The notes below the pieces were generated by a model that had not been told where the DNA came from, ran no database searches, and saw nothing but the letters and a program-made list of their open reading frames with translations. A program made the translations under genes and the position numbers. Source: VRUE01 sp963764365 (GTDB lineage Bacteria; Actinomycetota; Thermoleophilia; Solirubrobacterales; 70-9). From it: a stretch of 64,000 nt of DNA. Shown piece after piece: positions 41,391 through 48,889 of the stretch; the first letter of the stretch is position 1, and every line of letters begins with the position of its first letter. Location of the stretch: NCBI GenBank assembly GCA_963764365.1, contig CAVXSI010000002.1, positions 248,001-312,000 on the forward strand, in the 5' to 3' direction.

Positions 41391-43300
41391 CTCCCTCCTT
41401 GGCGGTCGTCGAGTCGGCGGTGGTCGGGCTGGCGGTGGTCGGGCTGGCGGTGGTCGGGCTGGCGGTGGTCGGGCTGGCGGTGGTCGGGCTGGCGGTGGTC
41501 GGGCTGGCGGTGGTCGGGCTGGCGGTGGTCGGGCTGGCGGTGGTCGGGCTGGCGGTGGTCGGGCTGGCGGTGGTCGGGCTGGCGGTGGTCGGGCTGGCGG
41601 TGGTCGGGCTGGCGGTGGTCGGGCTGGCGGTGGTCGGGCTGGCGGTGGTCGGGCTGGCGGTGGTCGGGCTGGCGGTGGTCGGGCTGGCGGTGGTCGGGCT
41701 GGCGGTGGTCGGGCTGGCGGTGGTCGGTCGACCTGGCGCAGCGGAATCCGGCGAAGATCTGCCGCCGCTGCGGCAGGTCCCAGTTGCGGAAGCTCGGTCG
41801 CATCACCTCACGGGCGGTCGCCCAGGATCCGCCCCGCAGCACCTTGTGCTTGTCGCCGAAGAAGACCTCGGAGTACTCGCGGTAGGGGAAGGCCTCGAAG
41901 CCTGGGTAGGCGCGGAACTCGGAGCTGGTCCATTCCCAGACCTGACCGACAAGCGGCGCGGCGGGGCCCGTGGGGCCGCTGGGGTCGTCCCGGGCGCCCG
42001 CGGGTCCGGTGGGGTCGTCCAGCGTGCCGGCGAGACCTGCGGAGTCGCTTCGGGCTCCCGCGAGACCGGTGGGGTCGTCCCGGGCGCCCGCGGGTCCGGT
42101 GGGGTCGTCCAGCGTGCCGGCGAGACCTGCGGAGTCGTTTCGGGCTCCCGCGAGACCGGTGGGGTCGTCCCGGGCGCCTGTGGGGCCGCTGGGGTCGTCC
42201 CAAGTCCCGGCGAGACCGGTGGAGGCGCCCGATCCGGCGAAGGCAGCCTCCCACTCGAACTCGGTCGGCAGGCGCTTGCCGGCCCGGCGGGCGAAGGCGT
42301 CGGCCTCGTGCCAGGAGACGTGGATCACAGGGGCGGCGGGGTCGATCGGGTCGCGGCGGCCCATCGCGGTGTGAACCCAACTGCCCTCGCCATCGCGTTC
42401 CCAGTAGAGCGGCGGCTCGGCTCCCGTCTCCTCCATGTAAGCGATGTAGGCGCCGTTCGTCACGGGGGTTCGGTCGATCTCGAAGGGCGCCAGGGTGACC
42501 ATGTGCCGAGGCCGCTCGTTGTCGTAGGCGAAGCCGGCCGCGGGCGCTCCGACCGCGTACTCGCCACCGTCGATCGCCAACATCTCCGCGCCGCCATGGG
42601 TCGATGGCGGCATCTGCGCACCGCCATGGGTCGCCGGCGGCATCTGCGCACTGCCTTGGGTCGCCGGCGGCATCTCCGCGCCGCCGTCGAACGCAATCGT
42701 CTCGTCCCCCCCGTGGAGCGTCCCGCTTCCCCGGCCCTGCAGCGCCTCGCCGGACGCGCCGGGGGTTGGCCCCCTACGTTCGTCCACTATCCCGTCGGGC
42801 AGCTCGTAGCCGTCGACCATCGCCAGCAGCTGCAGCATCGTCTCCTCGTGCTGCAGCTCGTGGGCGATCAGCAGCTCGTAGACGAAGCCTTCGCGCAGCA
42901 GGCGATCGGGCGCGTCGGCGCCGATCTCCACCTCGTCCAGCACCTCAAGCGTGCGCTCGCGCACCTCGGCCAGGTAGGCGCGCAGCTCGGCGTCGCGCAG
43001 AATCGGCAGCTCGCCGCGGTTGCGGCGCGGGTTCTCGATCGCGTCGTAGAAGCGGCCGAGGTCGCCGTGCAGCGGCTCGCGCCCGCCGACCGTCTGCACC
43101 AGCCACAGCTCCTCGAAGTTGGCGATGTGGCCGAGGTCCCAGGCGAGCGGGCTGAGCAGCGGCGAGTGGACGCGGTTGAGCTGCTCGTCGTCGAGCGGCT
43201 CGATCAGCGCAAGCGTGCGCCGTCGTGCCGCCGCGAGCCGGTCCGCGATCGCATCCTTGGTATTGGGGCTGGCCGTCACCTCGGTGGCGATGCCAAACAC
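41387..43300 (-). CDS. egtB: Hercynine oxygenase / sulfoxide synthase EgtB with three repeat expansions
   Basis: Iron enzyme joining hercynine to a thiol. The N-terminal DinB-like domain has the iron ligands His58 (LGHIANFEE) and His147/His151 (HELQHEE). The FGE-sulfatase domain follows (GGEYAVGAP, FEIDRTPVTNGAY, HVSWHEADAFARRAGKRLPTEFEWE, GQVWEWTSSEFRAYPGF, HKVLRGGSWAT, GFRCAR). At 637 residues it is about 200 longer than usual. The excess is three repeats: four 10-residue QMPPATHGGA units before the FGE domain, an 85-residue LAGTLDDPTGPAGARDD-type insert inside it, and about 20 DHRQP units at the C-terminus. The start is GTG 43300 or GTG 43279. Confidence 0.92.
   Translation of the reverse strand: MFGIATEVTASPNTKDAIADRLAAARRRTLALIEPLDDEQLNRVHSPLLSPLAWDLGHIANFEELWLVQTVGGREPLHGDLGRFYDAIENPRRNRGELPILRDAELRAYLAEVRERTLEVLDEVEIGADAPDRLLREGFVYELLIAHELQHEETMLQLLAMVDGYELPDGIVDERRGPTPGASGEALQGRGSGTLHGGDETIAFDGGAEMPPATQGSAQMPPATHGGAQMPPSTHGGAEMLAIDGGEYAVGAPAAGFAYDNERPRHMVTLAPFEIDRTPVTNGAYIAYMEETGAEPPLYWERDGEGSWVHTAMGRRDPIDPAAPVIHVSWHEADAFARRAGKRLPTEFEWEAAFAGSGASTGLAGTWDDPSGPTGARDDPTGLAGARNDSAGLAGTLDDPTGPAGARDDPTGLAGARSDSAGLAGTLDDPTGPAGARDDPSGPTGPAAPLVGQVWEWTSSEFRAYPGFEAFPYREYSEVFFGDKHKVLRGGSWATAREVMRPSFRNWDLPQRRQIFAGFRCARSTDHRQPDHRQPDHRQPDHRQPDHRQPDHRQPDHRQPDHRQPDHRQPDHRQPDHRQPDHRQPDHRQPDHRQPDHRQPDHRQPDHRQPDHRQPDHRQPDHRQPDHRRLDDRQGGR
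41418..41730. repeat. 15-bp tandem repeat, about 20 copies, in the 3' end of egtB
   Basis: The unit GGTCGGGCTGGCGGT repeats without variation, encoding DHRQP on the minus strand. Edge units are degenerate (HRRLDDRQ). Near-perfect identity means recent expansion. The array lies between the FGE domain and the egtD start. Confidence 0.95.
41957..42224. repeat. Higher-order tandem repeat inside the egtB FGE domain
   Basis: Blocks of about 105 bp made of smaller units (GGTGGGGTCGTCC, CGGCGAGACC) encode LAGTLDDPTGPAGARDDPTG-type words. They are inserted between the WEAAFAGSGAST and GQVWEWTSSE motifs of EgtB, in frame. Confidence 0.85.
42590..42690. repeat. 30-bp tandem repeat at the EgtB domain boundary
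   Basis: Three to four copies of GCCATGGGTCGATGGCGGCA-like units encode AQMPPATHGG words just before the FGE domain motif GGEYAVG. Confidence 0.8.
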
Positions 43301-43403
43301 AGTAGCGAGGTCGCCTTTCGCGGATGTGAAATCTTCGCCGTTTTGGACTTTTCCCGTGCTGGAGCACGGTCAAAGTGCAACTCGCCGATAGGCTGCCGCC
43401 TCG

Positions 43404-44171
43404 ATGGAAGTCGAGGGAGCGGGAGCGCTGGTTGCGGGCGGGGCCTCGGGGCTTGGCGCGGCGACCGCGCGAGCCCTGGCGGAGGCCGGCGCGGCGGTCG
43501 TCGTCGCCGACCTCAACGCCGAGAAGGGCGAGGCGCTGGTGGCCGAGCTGGGGCCGGCGGCGTCGTTCGTCGAGTGCGACGTCACCGACGAGGGGGCGGT
43601 CGGCGCCGCGGTCGAGAGGGCGGCGGCGGCCGAGGGCGGGCTGCGGGTCTCGGTCTGCTGCGCCGGGATCGGCTGGGCCGAGCGGGTCGCGCACAAGGGC
43701 GGTCCGCACAACCTCGAATTCTTCTCCAACGTGGTCAAGGTCAACCTGATCGGCACCTTCAACGTGCTGCGGCTCGCAGCGGCGGCGATGGGCGGGAACG
43801 AGCCCGACGGGGAGGGCGAGCGCGGGGTCTGCGTCAACACCGCCTCGATCGCCGCCTTCGACGGCCAAATCGGCCAGATCGCCTACGCCGCCTCGAAGGG
43901 CGGCATCGTCGGGATGACCCTGCCTGCGGCGCGCGACATGGCCTCGCGCGGCGTTCGCGTCGTCACCATCGCCCCCGGCCTGTTCGACACGCCGCTGCTG
44001 GCGGCGCTGCCGGAGGAGGCGCGCGAGGCGCTCGGCGCGGGGATCCCCTTCCCGTCGCGGCTGGGCCGCCCCGAGGAGTACGCGCGCCTGGTGGGCCAGA
44101 TCGTCGCCAACCCAATGCTGAACGGAGAGACGATCCGCCTCGACGGCGCCCTGCGAATGCCGCCGAAATAG
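43404..44171 (+). CDS. Short-chain dehydrogenase/reductase (HSD17B10-like)
   Basis: 255 residues. NAD(P) site AGGASGLGAATARAL (Gly-rich loop), VVVADLN with Asp favouring NAD, ECDVTDE, CCAGIG in place of NNAG, VNTASIAAFDG, and the catalytic Y-x-x-x-K in IAYAASKGG. GLFDTPLLAALPEE and the C-terminal IRLDGALRMPP follow. The IAAFDGQIGQ and GLFDTPLL words are typical of type-2 3-hydroxyacyl-CoA dehydrogenases, so a role in fatty-acid or branched-chain oxidation is plausible. It is divergent from egtB; a CCGTGC/GCACGG palindrome lies in the shared intergenic region near 43,357. Confidence 0.88.
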   Translation: MEVEGAGALVAGGASGLGAATARALAEAGAAVVVADLNAEKGEALVAELGPAASFVECDVTDEGAVGAAVERAAAAEGGLRVSVCCAGIGWAERVAHKGGPHNLEFFSNVVKVNLIGTFNVLRLAAAAMGGNEPDGEGERGVCVNTASIAAFDGQIGQIAYAASKGGIVGMTLPAARDMASRGVRVVTIAPGLFDTPLLAALPEEAREALGAGIPFPSRLGRPEEYARLVGQIVANPMLNGETIRLDGALRMPPK

Positions 44172-44694
44172 CGCCCGACCCCCGGCTCGGGCGTACCGTC
44201 GATTCGGTGCCATATGGGGCCGCCATGCGACGCCGCCCCGCTCCGCCGGTGCCGGCGATTCGACGCCACATGGGGCCGCGATGCGACGGCACGTCCTGCT
44301 CAGCCGATGCCGCCATCTATCGCCCGCCGGCGGACGTGGCGGTGTTTCGACGCCACATATGGCCGCCGTGCAACGGCAACATCCTGCTCAGCCTGAATTC
44401 ACTGATCTCGCCGGCCCCTCCACTCCGCACCCCTTCGTCGGGAGCCACTTCCCTCCACCCAGGTAGCACCACTACCTGGGTGAGCGAGAATCGGCCCTCG
44501 ACTCGGCGTGCGGAGCGGAGAGCCTCGTCGACCTCGGTGGATTCAGTCTCAGCCGATGCCGCCATCTATCGCCCGCGGCCGGACGTGGCGGTGGGACGTG
44601 CCGTCGATTCGGCGCCCACTACGGGGTCTAACCACCGGCCCGTCGGCCGCTATCCGGGGCGGCTGCGTGTGTCGTCCGCTTGCCGAGCTGTGCG
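44172..44694. other. Repeat-rich intergenic region
   Basis: No convincing gene. Contains three imperfect copies of a unit with CGACGCCACATGGGGCCG followed by ATGCGACGGCA (44205-44270, 44260-44310, 44345-44385). It also has two copies of AGCCGATGCCGCCATCTATC-GCCCGC (about 44298-44330 and 44551-44583) and one full 165-bp palindromic element between them. Long ORFs here are shadows of repeat structure. Confidence 0.7.
44389..44553. repeat. 165-bp palindromic element, copy 1
   Basis: Begins CAGCCTGAATTCACTGATCT and ends with the near-inverse GGATTCAGTCTCAG. The centre CACCCAGGTAG-CACCA-CTACCTGGGTG is a perfect 11-bp hairpin. It matches 53771-53936 and, inverted, 55939-56104. Confidence 0.8.
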
Positions 44695-45768
44695 TCAGCC
44701 GGTCCCGGTGGCCTCGGGGTCGCGCCAGACCCGCTTGCGCCAGGGCGGGCTGATCGCGAAGCGGTAGTAGTCGCCTTCGGCGGCGGCGATCGGCTCCAGG
44801 GGCACTAGGTGGACGCGGCGGCCGGGGACGACGCGGTCGGTGTCGCCACGGTCGCCGGCGGCGTTGCCGGCGTGGCTACCGCCGGAGACGAGCAGCACCC
44901 CGGTCTCCGAACCCCAGCCGTCGCGGGGTCGGGCGCCGATCGCTTCTGCGGCTTCGCGTACCACGTCGATGCCGGCGTCGGAGCCGGCGTTGGCGATGCT
45001 CTGAGCGTAGTTGTAGCCGTCGTGGGAAGAGGCGCGCTCGTCGACGCGGCCGTCCGGCCCGATGCGGATCTGCACGCCCTCCCAGTCGTCGGCGTGGTAC
45101 CCCTCGTCTTCGGCGATCGGCACCCCGCGCAGGGTGGCCGAGTTGGCGTAGTAGGTCCAGTACTGGATGTAGAGGTGGCCGGCGCGGGGGCCGGAGCAGT
45201 CAGGCGGGGCGCCGGCGGCGAGGGCGGCGGGCGACGCAGGCCCCGTACTCGATGCGGGCGGCGCCTGAGTCCCCGAGGATCCCGACCCGAGCAGCGACAC
45301 GGGGGCGGATCCGTCGCCCGACCGCCCGCCGGCGCGGCAGTCGACCACGTGGACGAAGGCGGTGACGTGCGCGCCGCGGTCTGTCCGGTGGACGAGCCCG
45401 CGCGGCGTCCCGTCGCCGCAGACGACCGCCCGGCAGCGGCGGAAGTCGACCGGCAGGGCGCGCGAGCCGCGCTCGAGCAGCAGCGTCGGCATGTGCCGCC
45501 GAACCAGGCGCCCGATTTCGTCGCCGTAGGTGGCGATCAGCGTCGGCTCGTCGCCGCAGCCGTCGGCAAGCGACGCCGCGCAGAGGATCCGCGAGGCGAC
45601 CGCCCGCGCCAGTCCCGCCCCCGGCACGCGCACCCCGAGGGCGATAAGCGCCAACAACGCCAGCGAGACCACGGCGACGAGGCCGACCCACTCCACAGTC
45701 CCCTGGCCTTGCTCGTCCACACAAGTCCAAGGGACCAGCCGCCGGATGTCTCCCCACCCCTCCACCAA
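44695..45768 (-). CDS. TadE/Flp-pilin-like leader fused to a Vps62-like domain
   Basis: 357 residues from GTG 45768 (GGAG upstream). The N-terminus DEQGQGTVEWVGLVAVVSLALLALIALG has the class III prepilin-type signal (Gly-x-x-x-x-Glu with a membrane helix), as in Flp/TadE proteins. The C-terminal half has LYIQYWTYYANSATLRGVP, DDWEGVQIRIGPDGRV and VLLVSGGSHAGN, the pattern of Vps62/DUF946-like beta domains. A Ser/Ala-rich linker with Cys pairs connects them. It is probably an exported, pilus-like or membrane-tethered protein. The role is unknown and the fusion is unusual. Confidence 0.65.
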   Translation of the reverse strand: MVEGWGDIRRLVPWTCVDEQGQGTVEWVGLVAVVSLALLALIALGVRVPGAGLARAVASRILCAASLADGCGDEPTLIATYGDEIGRLVRRHMPTLLLERGSRALPVDFRRCRAVVCGDGTPRGLVHRTDRGAHVTAFVHVVDCRAGGRSGDGSAPVSLLGSGSSGTQAPPASSTGPASPAALAAGAPPDCSGPRAGHLYIQYWTYYANSATLRGVPIAEDEGYHADDWEGVQIRIGPDGRVDERASSHDGYNYAQSIANAGSDAGIDVVREAAEAIGARPRDGWGSETGVLLVSGGSHAGNAAGDRGDTDRVVPGRRVHLVPLEPIAAAEGDYYRFAISPPWRKRVWRDPEATGTG

Positions 45769-45785
45769 ATCTCCGCCCCATCCCA

Positions 45786-45836
45786 GACGTGCCGTGAGTT
45801 ATGTGCCCATATAGGGGGTCTAACTCCCGGCACGTC
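45786..45836. repeat. 50-bp palindromic repeat (PAL family), copy 2
   Basis: GACGTGCCGTGAGTTATGTG, core CCCATATAGGGGGT, CTAACTCCCGGCACGTC. It overlaps the 3' end of the AbiEi/DUF559 gene and supplies its last codons and TAG stop (45820-45822). Confidence 0.9.
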
Positions 45837-46776
45837 CCGGTGGCGGGAGACCGAGGAGGGCGCGGATCTCGGCCTCGACCGTGTCGGGTTCGCGCTCGAG
45901 GCGTCGGTCGGTGATGCGGATCGCCCGGTAGCCGGCCACTTGACGCTTGGCGTCTTTGCTCCGATCTTCCTCGAAGGCGACGCGGTGACGGTGGAACGCG
46001 TAGCCATCGAGCTCGACGATCACGCGCTCGCACGGCCAGAAGGCATCGACCTCGTGGCCGAGGATCTCGACGTTGGTCTCTCCCGGGACGATGTCGCGTT
46101 CCCGGCAGAAGAGTGCGAAGCGTTCCTCGAGGGCGGACTTCGCCACGACCGGTGCGTGCGCGTCCTCGACCAGTGTGCGGACCGGCCGCAGCGCCCGTCG
46201 TCCATGGCCGCGTGCGCACACGTCTTCGACCGCCTTCAGGTCCAACCGCCCGAGTCGATCCGCCTCTTCAAACGCGCGCCCGAGCTGTCGCTCGTCGATC
46301 ACTTCGGCGAGATCGAACAGCGTGCGGGCGACGGAAGTCGCGGGGATGCGGACCACCGCCGCGCGGTCGTCCTTGTAGATGCCGCCTTCGTGAACGGCGA
46401 TACCGGGCCGGCCGCGTCCCGCGGGTGCCGTCACTTCGATCGGATGACGCCGGGATCGCTTTATCAGAGCCCAGAGCGCAGCGGCGCTTCGGTGGCTGAG
46501 TAGCGCGCCGTCGCCACAGGCGAGCACTGCGGCCATCCATTCGCCTCGGGGCCCGAGTCCTCCCTGGCTCGCCAGGTAGACGCCTCGGTGCAGTCTCTGA
46601 AGTCGGCCGCCTTCGAGCCAGCGCGCGATCGTCCTCAAGCTCAGCCCGCCGGCGATCAGCTGCTCGCGCGAGAGGATGCCGTGCTGTCGCCGCGCCAGCG
46701 CAGCGAGTTCGCGTTCGCGCTTCGCCAGCGCCGCGCGCCGCCTCTCCGCCCGACGTGCCGTGAGTTGAGTGCCCAT
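45820..46776 (-). CDS. AbiEi-antitoxin-like N-terminus with DUF559 nuclease-like C-terminus
   Basis: 318 residues. The N-terminal wHTH of AbiEi type: ALARRQHGILSREQLIAGGLSLRTIARWLEGGRLQRLHRGVY, then LLSHRSAAALWAL. The C-terminal domain has NVEILGHEVDAFWPCERVIVELDGYAFH, the E-x-D-x-n-E-L-D-G pattern of DUF559/Vsr-like endonuclease folds, and RITDRRLE. This two-domain family is very common in actinobacteria; the role is unproven. No AbiEii toxin gene is adjacent. The first codons (MGTQLTAR) lie in one 50-bp palindromic repeat and the last codons and stop lie in another, so the gene is exactly bracketed by repeats. Confidence 0.85.
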   Translation of the reverse strand: MGTQLTARRAERRRAALAKRERELAALARRQHGILSREQLIAGGLSLRTIARWLEGGRLQRLHRGVYLASQGGLGPRGEWMAAVLACGDGALLSHRSAAALWALIKRSRRHPIEVTAPAGRGRPGIAVHEGGIYKDDRAAVVRIPATSVARTLFDLAEVIDERQLGRAFEEADRLGRLDLKAVEDVCARGHGRRALRPVRTLVEDAHAPVVAKSALEERFALFCRERDIVPGETNVEILGHEVDAFWPCERVIVELDGYAFHRHRVAFEEDRSKDAKRQVAGYRAIRITDRRLEREPDTVEAEIRALLGLPPPGRAGS

Positions 46777-46802
46777 ATAGGGGGTCTAAGTCCCGGCACG
46801 TC
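46752..46802. repeat. 50-bp palindromic repeat (PAL family), copy 3
   Basis: GACGTGCCGTGAGTTGAGTG, core CCCATATAGGGGGT, CTAAGTCCCGGCACGTC. It overlaps the 5' end of the AbiEi/DUF559 gene, supplying the ATG at 46776. It is in the same orientation as copy 2. Confidence 0.9.
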
Positions 46803-46961
46803 TACGTCTCGCCCCCCTTTGGGTTCGCAATTCGCGGAGTTTGCGAGAAATGCCTGGGCCGCGGAGCGGCGTGCGGGGGAGGGCGTTCGGGATCGCGGCC
46901 CGAAACCGCGGGGGGACGCCGGCTCGGCGCACCTACCGGAAGTCGGTGGGGCTAGAGGCCG

Positions 46962-48404
46962 CTAGAGGCTCTGGATCTCGGCGGCTATCTCGGTCGCCGC
47001 CTGTTTGGCGTCGCCGAAGAGCATCGAGGTGTTCGGCTCGTAGAAGAGGTCGTTGTCGATGCCGGCGAAGCCGGGGCTGAGGGAGCGCTTGATCACGATC
47101 ACCTGCTGGGCCTGGTCGACTTCGATGATCGGCATGCCGGCGATCGGGCTGTCGGGGTCGTTCTTCGCTGCCGGATTGGTGACGTCGTTGGCGCCGACCA
47201 CGACCGCGACATCGGTGCGCGGCAGTTCGGGGTTGATCTCCTCCATCTCCTTCAGCTGCTCGTAGGGGACGTCGGCCTCGGCGAGCAGCACGTTCATGTG
47301 GCCGGGCATGCGGCCGGCAACGGGGTGGATCGCATAGTTGACGGTGACGCCGCGCTTCTCCAGCTCGTTCGCGACCTCCTTGATCGCGTGCTGGGCCTGG
47401 GCGACGGCGAGGCCGTAGCCGGGGACGATCGTCACCGTGTCGGCATAGGCCAGCTTGATCGCCGCGTCCTGGGCGCCGATCGAGGTCACGGGCCGCTCCT
47501 CGGTGGCGCCACCCGCGCCCCCGGACGGCGCGCCGCCGAAGCCGGCGAAGAGGATGTTGGCGACCGAGCGGTTCATCGCCGTCGCCATCTCCATCGTCAG
47601 GATCGTTCCCGAGGAGCCGACCAGGGTGCCGGCGACGATCAGGGCGACGTTTTCGAGCGCGAAGCCGGCGGCGGCGGCGGAGACGCCGGTGAAGGCGTTG
47701 AGCAGCGAGATCACCACCGGCATGTCGGCGCCGCCGATCGGCAGCACGACGAGGTTGCCGAGCAGCGCCGCGGCGATCAGGATCGCGATGAACAGGCCCT
47801 GCGAGGGGTCGCCGTTGTTGACGGCGATGTTGACGCAGGCGGCGACGATGCCGAGCAGCAGCACCGCGTTGATCACCTGCTGCCCGGGCACGGCCAGCGG
47901 CCGGGTCGGGATCAGGTCCTGCAGCTTGGCGAAGGCGACGTTGGAGCCCCAGAAGGAGACCGAGCCGATCACGCCCGCGAGCAGGACCGGGATCAGCACT
48001 TCGAGCGGCATCGAGCCGATCGCGCCGCTGTCGATCTCGGCGATCCCGTGGCGGATCTCAGACCAGGCGATCAGCGCGACGGCGCCGCCGCCGACCCCGT
48101 TGTAGAGGGCGACCATCTGCGGCATCTGCGTCATCTGCACGCGGATCGAGGCGACGACGCCGATCGTCGAGCCGACACCGATGCCGATCGCGATCAGGCC
48201 CCAGTTGCCGATTTCGTTCAGCAGCAACGTGGTGACGACGGCGACCGCCATGCCGGCAGCGGCGATCATGTTGCCCTGCTTCGCGGTGGTCGGGTGGGTG
48301 CCGCGGCGGATCCCGAGGATGAACAGCGAGAAGGCGACGATGTAGAGCGCCGTGGCGGCGTCGCCGCCTTTCGCGAGCACGGCCTCGGCGATCATCCCCC
48401 GCAC
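46962..48404 (-). CDS. pntB: NAD(P) transhydrogenase subunit beta PntB
   Basis: Proton-translocating transhydrogenase, membrane domain II plus NADP(H)-binding domain III. 480 residues. About nine membrane helices, including KQGNMIAAAGMAVAVVTTLL, LPIGGADMPVVISLLNAFTGVSAAAAGF and GTILTMEMATAMNRSVANILF. Then the NADP domain with VTIVPGYGLAVAQAQHAIKEVA, HPVAGRMPGHMNVLLAEADVPY, VVVGANDVTNPAAKNDP and GDAKQAATEI. It is last of the pntAA-pntAB-pntB operon. The start could be ATG 48395 (MIAEAVLAKGG). Confidence 0.95.
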   Translation of the reverse strand: MRGMIAEAVLAKGGDAATALYIVAFSLFILGIRRGTHPTTAKQGNMIAAAGMAVAVVTTLLLNEIGNWGLIAIGIGVGSTIGVVASIRVQMTQMPQMVALYNGVGGGAVALIAWSEIRHGIAEIDSGAIGSMPLEVLIPVLLAGVIGSVSFWGSNVAFAKLQDLIPTRPLAVPGQQVINAVLLLGIVAACVNIAVNNGDPSQGLFIAILIAAALLGNLVVLPIGGADMPVVISLLNAFTGVSAAAAGFALENVALIVAGTLVGSSGTILTMEMATAMNRSVANILFAGFGGAPSGGAGGATEERPVTSIGAQDAAIKLAYADTVTIVPGYGLAVAQAQHAIKEVANELEKRGVTVNYAIHPVAGRMPGHMNVLLAEADVPYEQLKEMEEINPELPRTDVAVVVGANDVTNPAAKNDPDSPIAGMPIIEVDQAQQVIVIKRSLSPGFAGIDNDLFYEPNTSMLFGDAKQAATEIAAEIQSL

Positions 48405-48504
48405 CTCCCGGCGATGGACCCGTCAACGCCCGACATCGCGGCTGGCGCCGCGACGCCGCCTCCGGGACGAGAGGTCGGGGGAAGGGACTCGCGGCCGGGC
48501 GCCG

Positions 48505-48831
48505 TCATCCTGCCTCACCGTCACCTTGCTCGTCGGTGGCCGGCGCCTTCGGCTTCGGCTTTCTGCTGAACATGCCGAGCATCCGGTCGGTGACCATGAA
48601 GCCGCCGACGATGTTGATCGCGCCAAAGGCGATCGCGATCGTGCCGATCACGTACTCGAGCGGGTCGCTGGCGTAGCCGACGACGATCAGCCCGCCGAGC
48701 ATGACGATGCCGTGGATCGCGTTGGTCTGCGACATCAGCGGCGTGTGCAGGGTGGTCGGCACCTTCGAGATCACCTCGAAGCCGACGAAGGCGGCGAGCA
48801 CGAAGATCGTCAACTCGGTGAACAGCGTCAT
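48505..48831 (-). CDS. pntAB: NAD(P) transhydrogenase subunit alpha part 2 PntAB
   Basis: About 108 residues from ATG 48831, with AAAGAGGG upstream. Three or four membrane helices: LTIFVLAAFVGFEVISKVP, TNAIHGIVMLGGLIVVGY, IGTIAIAFGAINIVGGFMVTDRML. The 'TPLMS-TNAIHGI' and 'FGAINIVGGF-VTDRML' words are diagnostic. In this lineage the alpha subunit is split into two genes, this being the membrane part. It lies between pntAA and pntB. Confidence 0.94.
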   Translation of the reverse strand: MTLFTELTIFVLAAFVGFEVISKVPTTLHTPLMSQTNAIHGIVMLGGLIVVGYASDPLEYVIGTIAIAFGAINIVGGFMVTDRMLGMFSRKPKPKAPATDEQGDGEAG

Positions 48832-48889
48832 CGGACCCTCTTTCCCTGTTCCTTTGCTGCGCATTGCGAGGTAAAGGCACAGCGGAAGC

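Noticed and set aside
41418..41730. CRISPR-like array
   Set aside because: The 15-bp units are contiguous with no spacers and are read in frame as DHRQP at the EgtB C-terminus, so this is a coding tandem repeat.
41375..44767. 1130-codon plus-strand open frame over egtB and the downstream region
   Set aside because: It is the antisense shadow of egtB and its 15-bp repeat (unit length divisible by three keeps all frames open), followed by repeat-rich intergenic DNA. Composition is not protein-like.
45820..46776. Complete AbiE toxin-antitoxin system
   Set aside because: No AbiEii nucleotidyltransferase gene is adjacent, and the C-terminus is DUF559-like, so only the wHTH part is shared with AbiEi.
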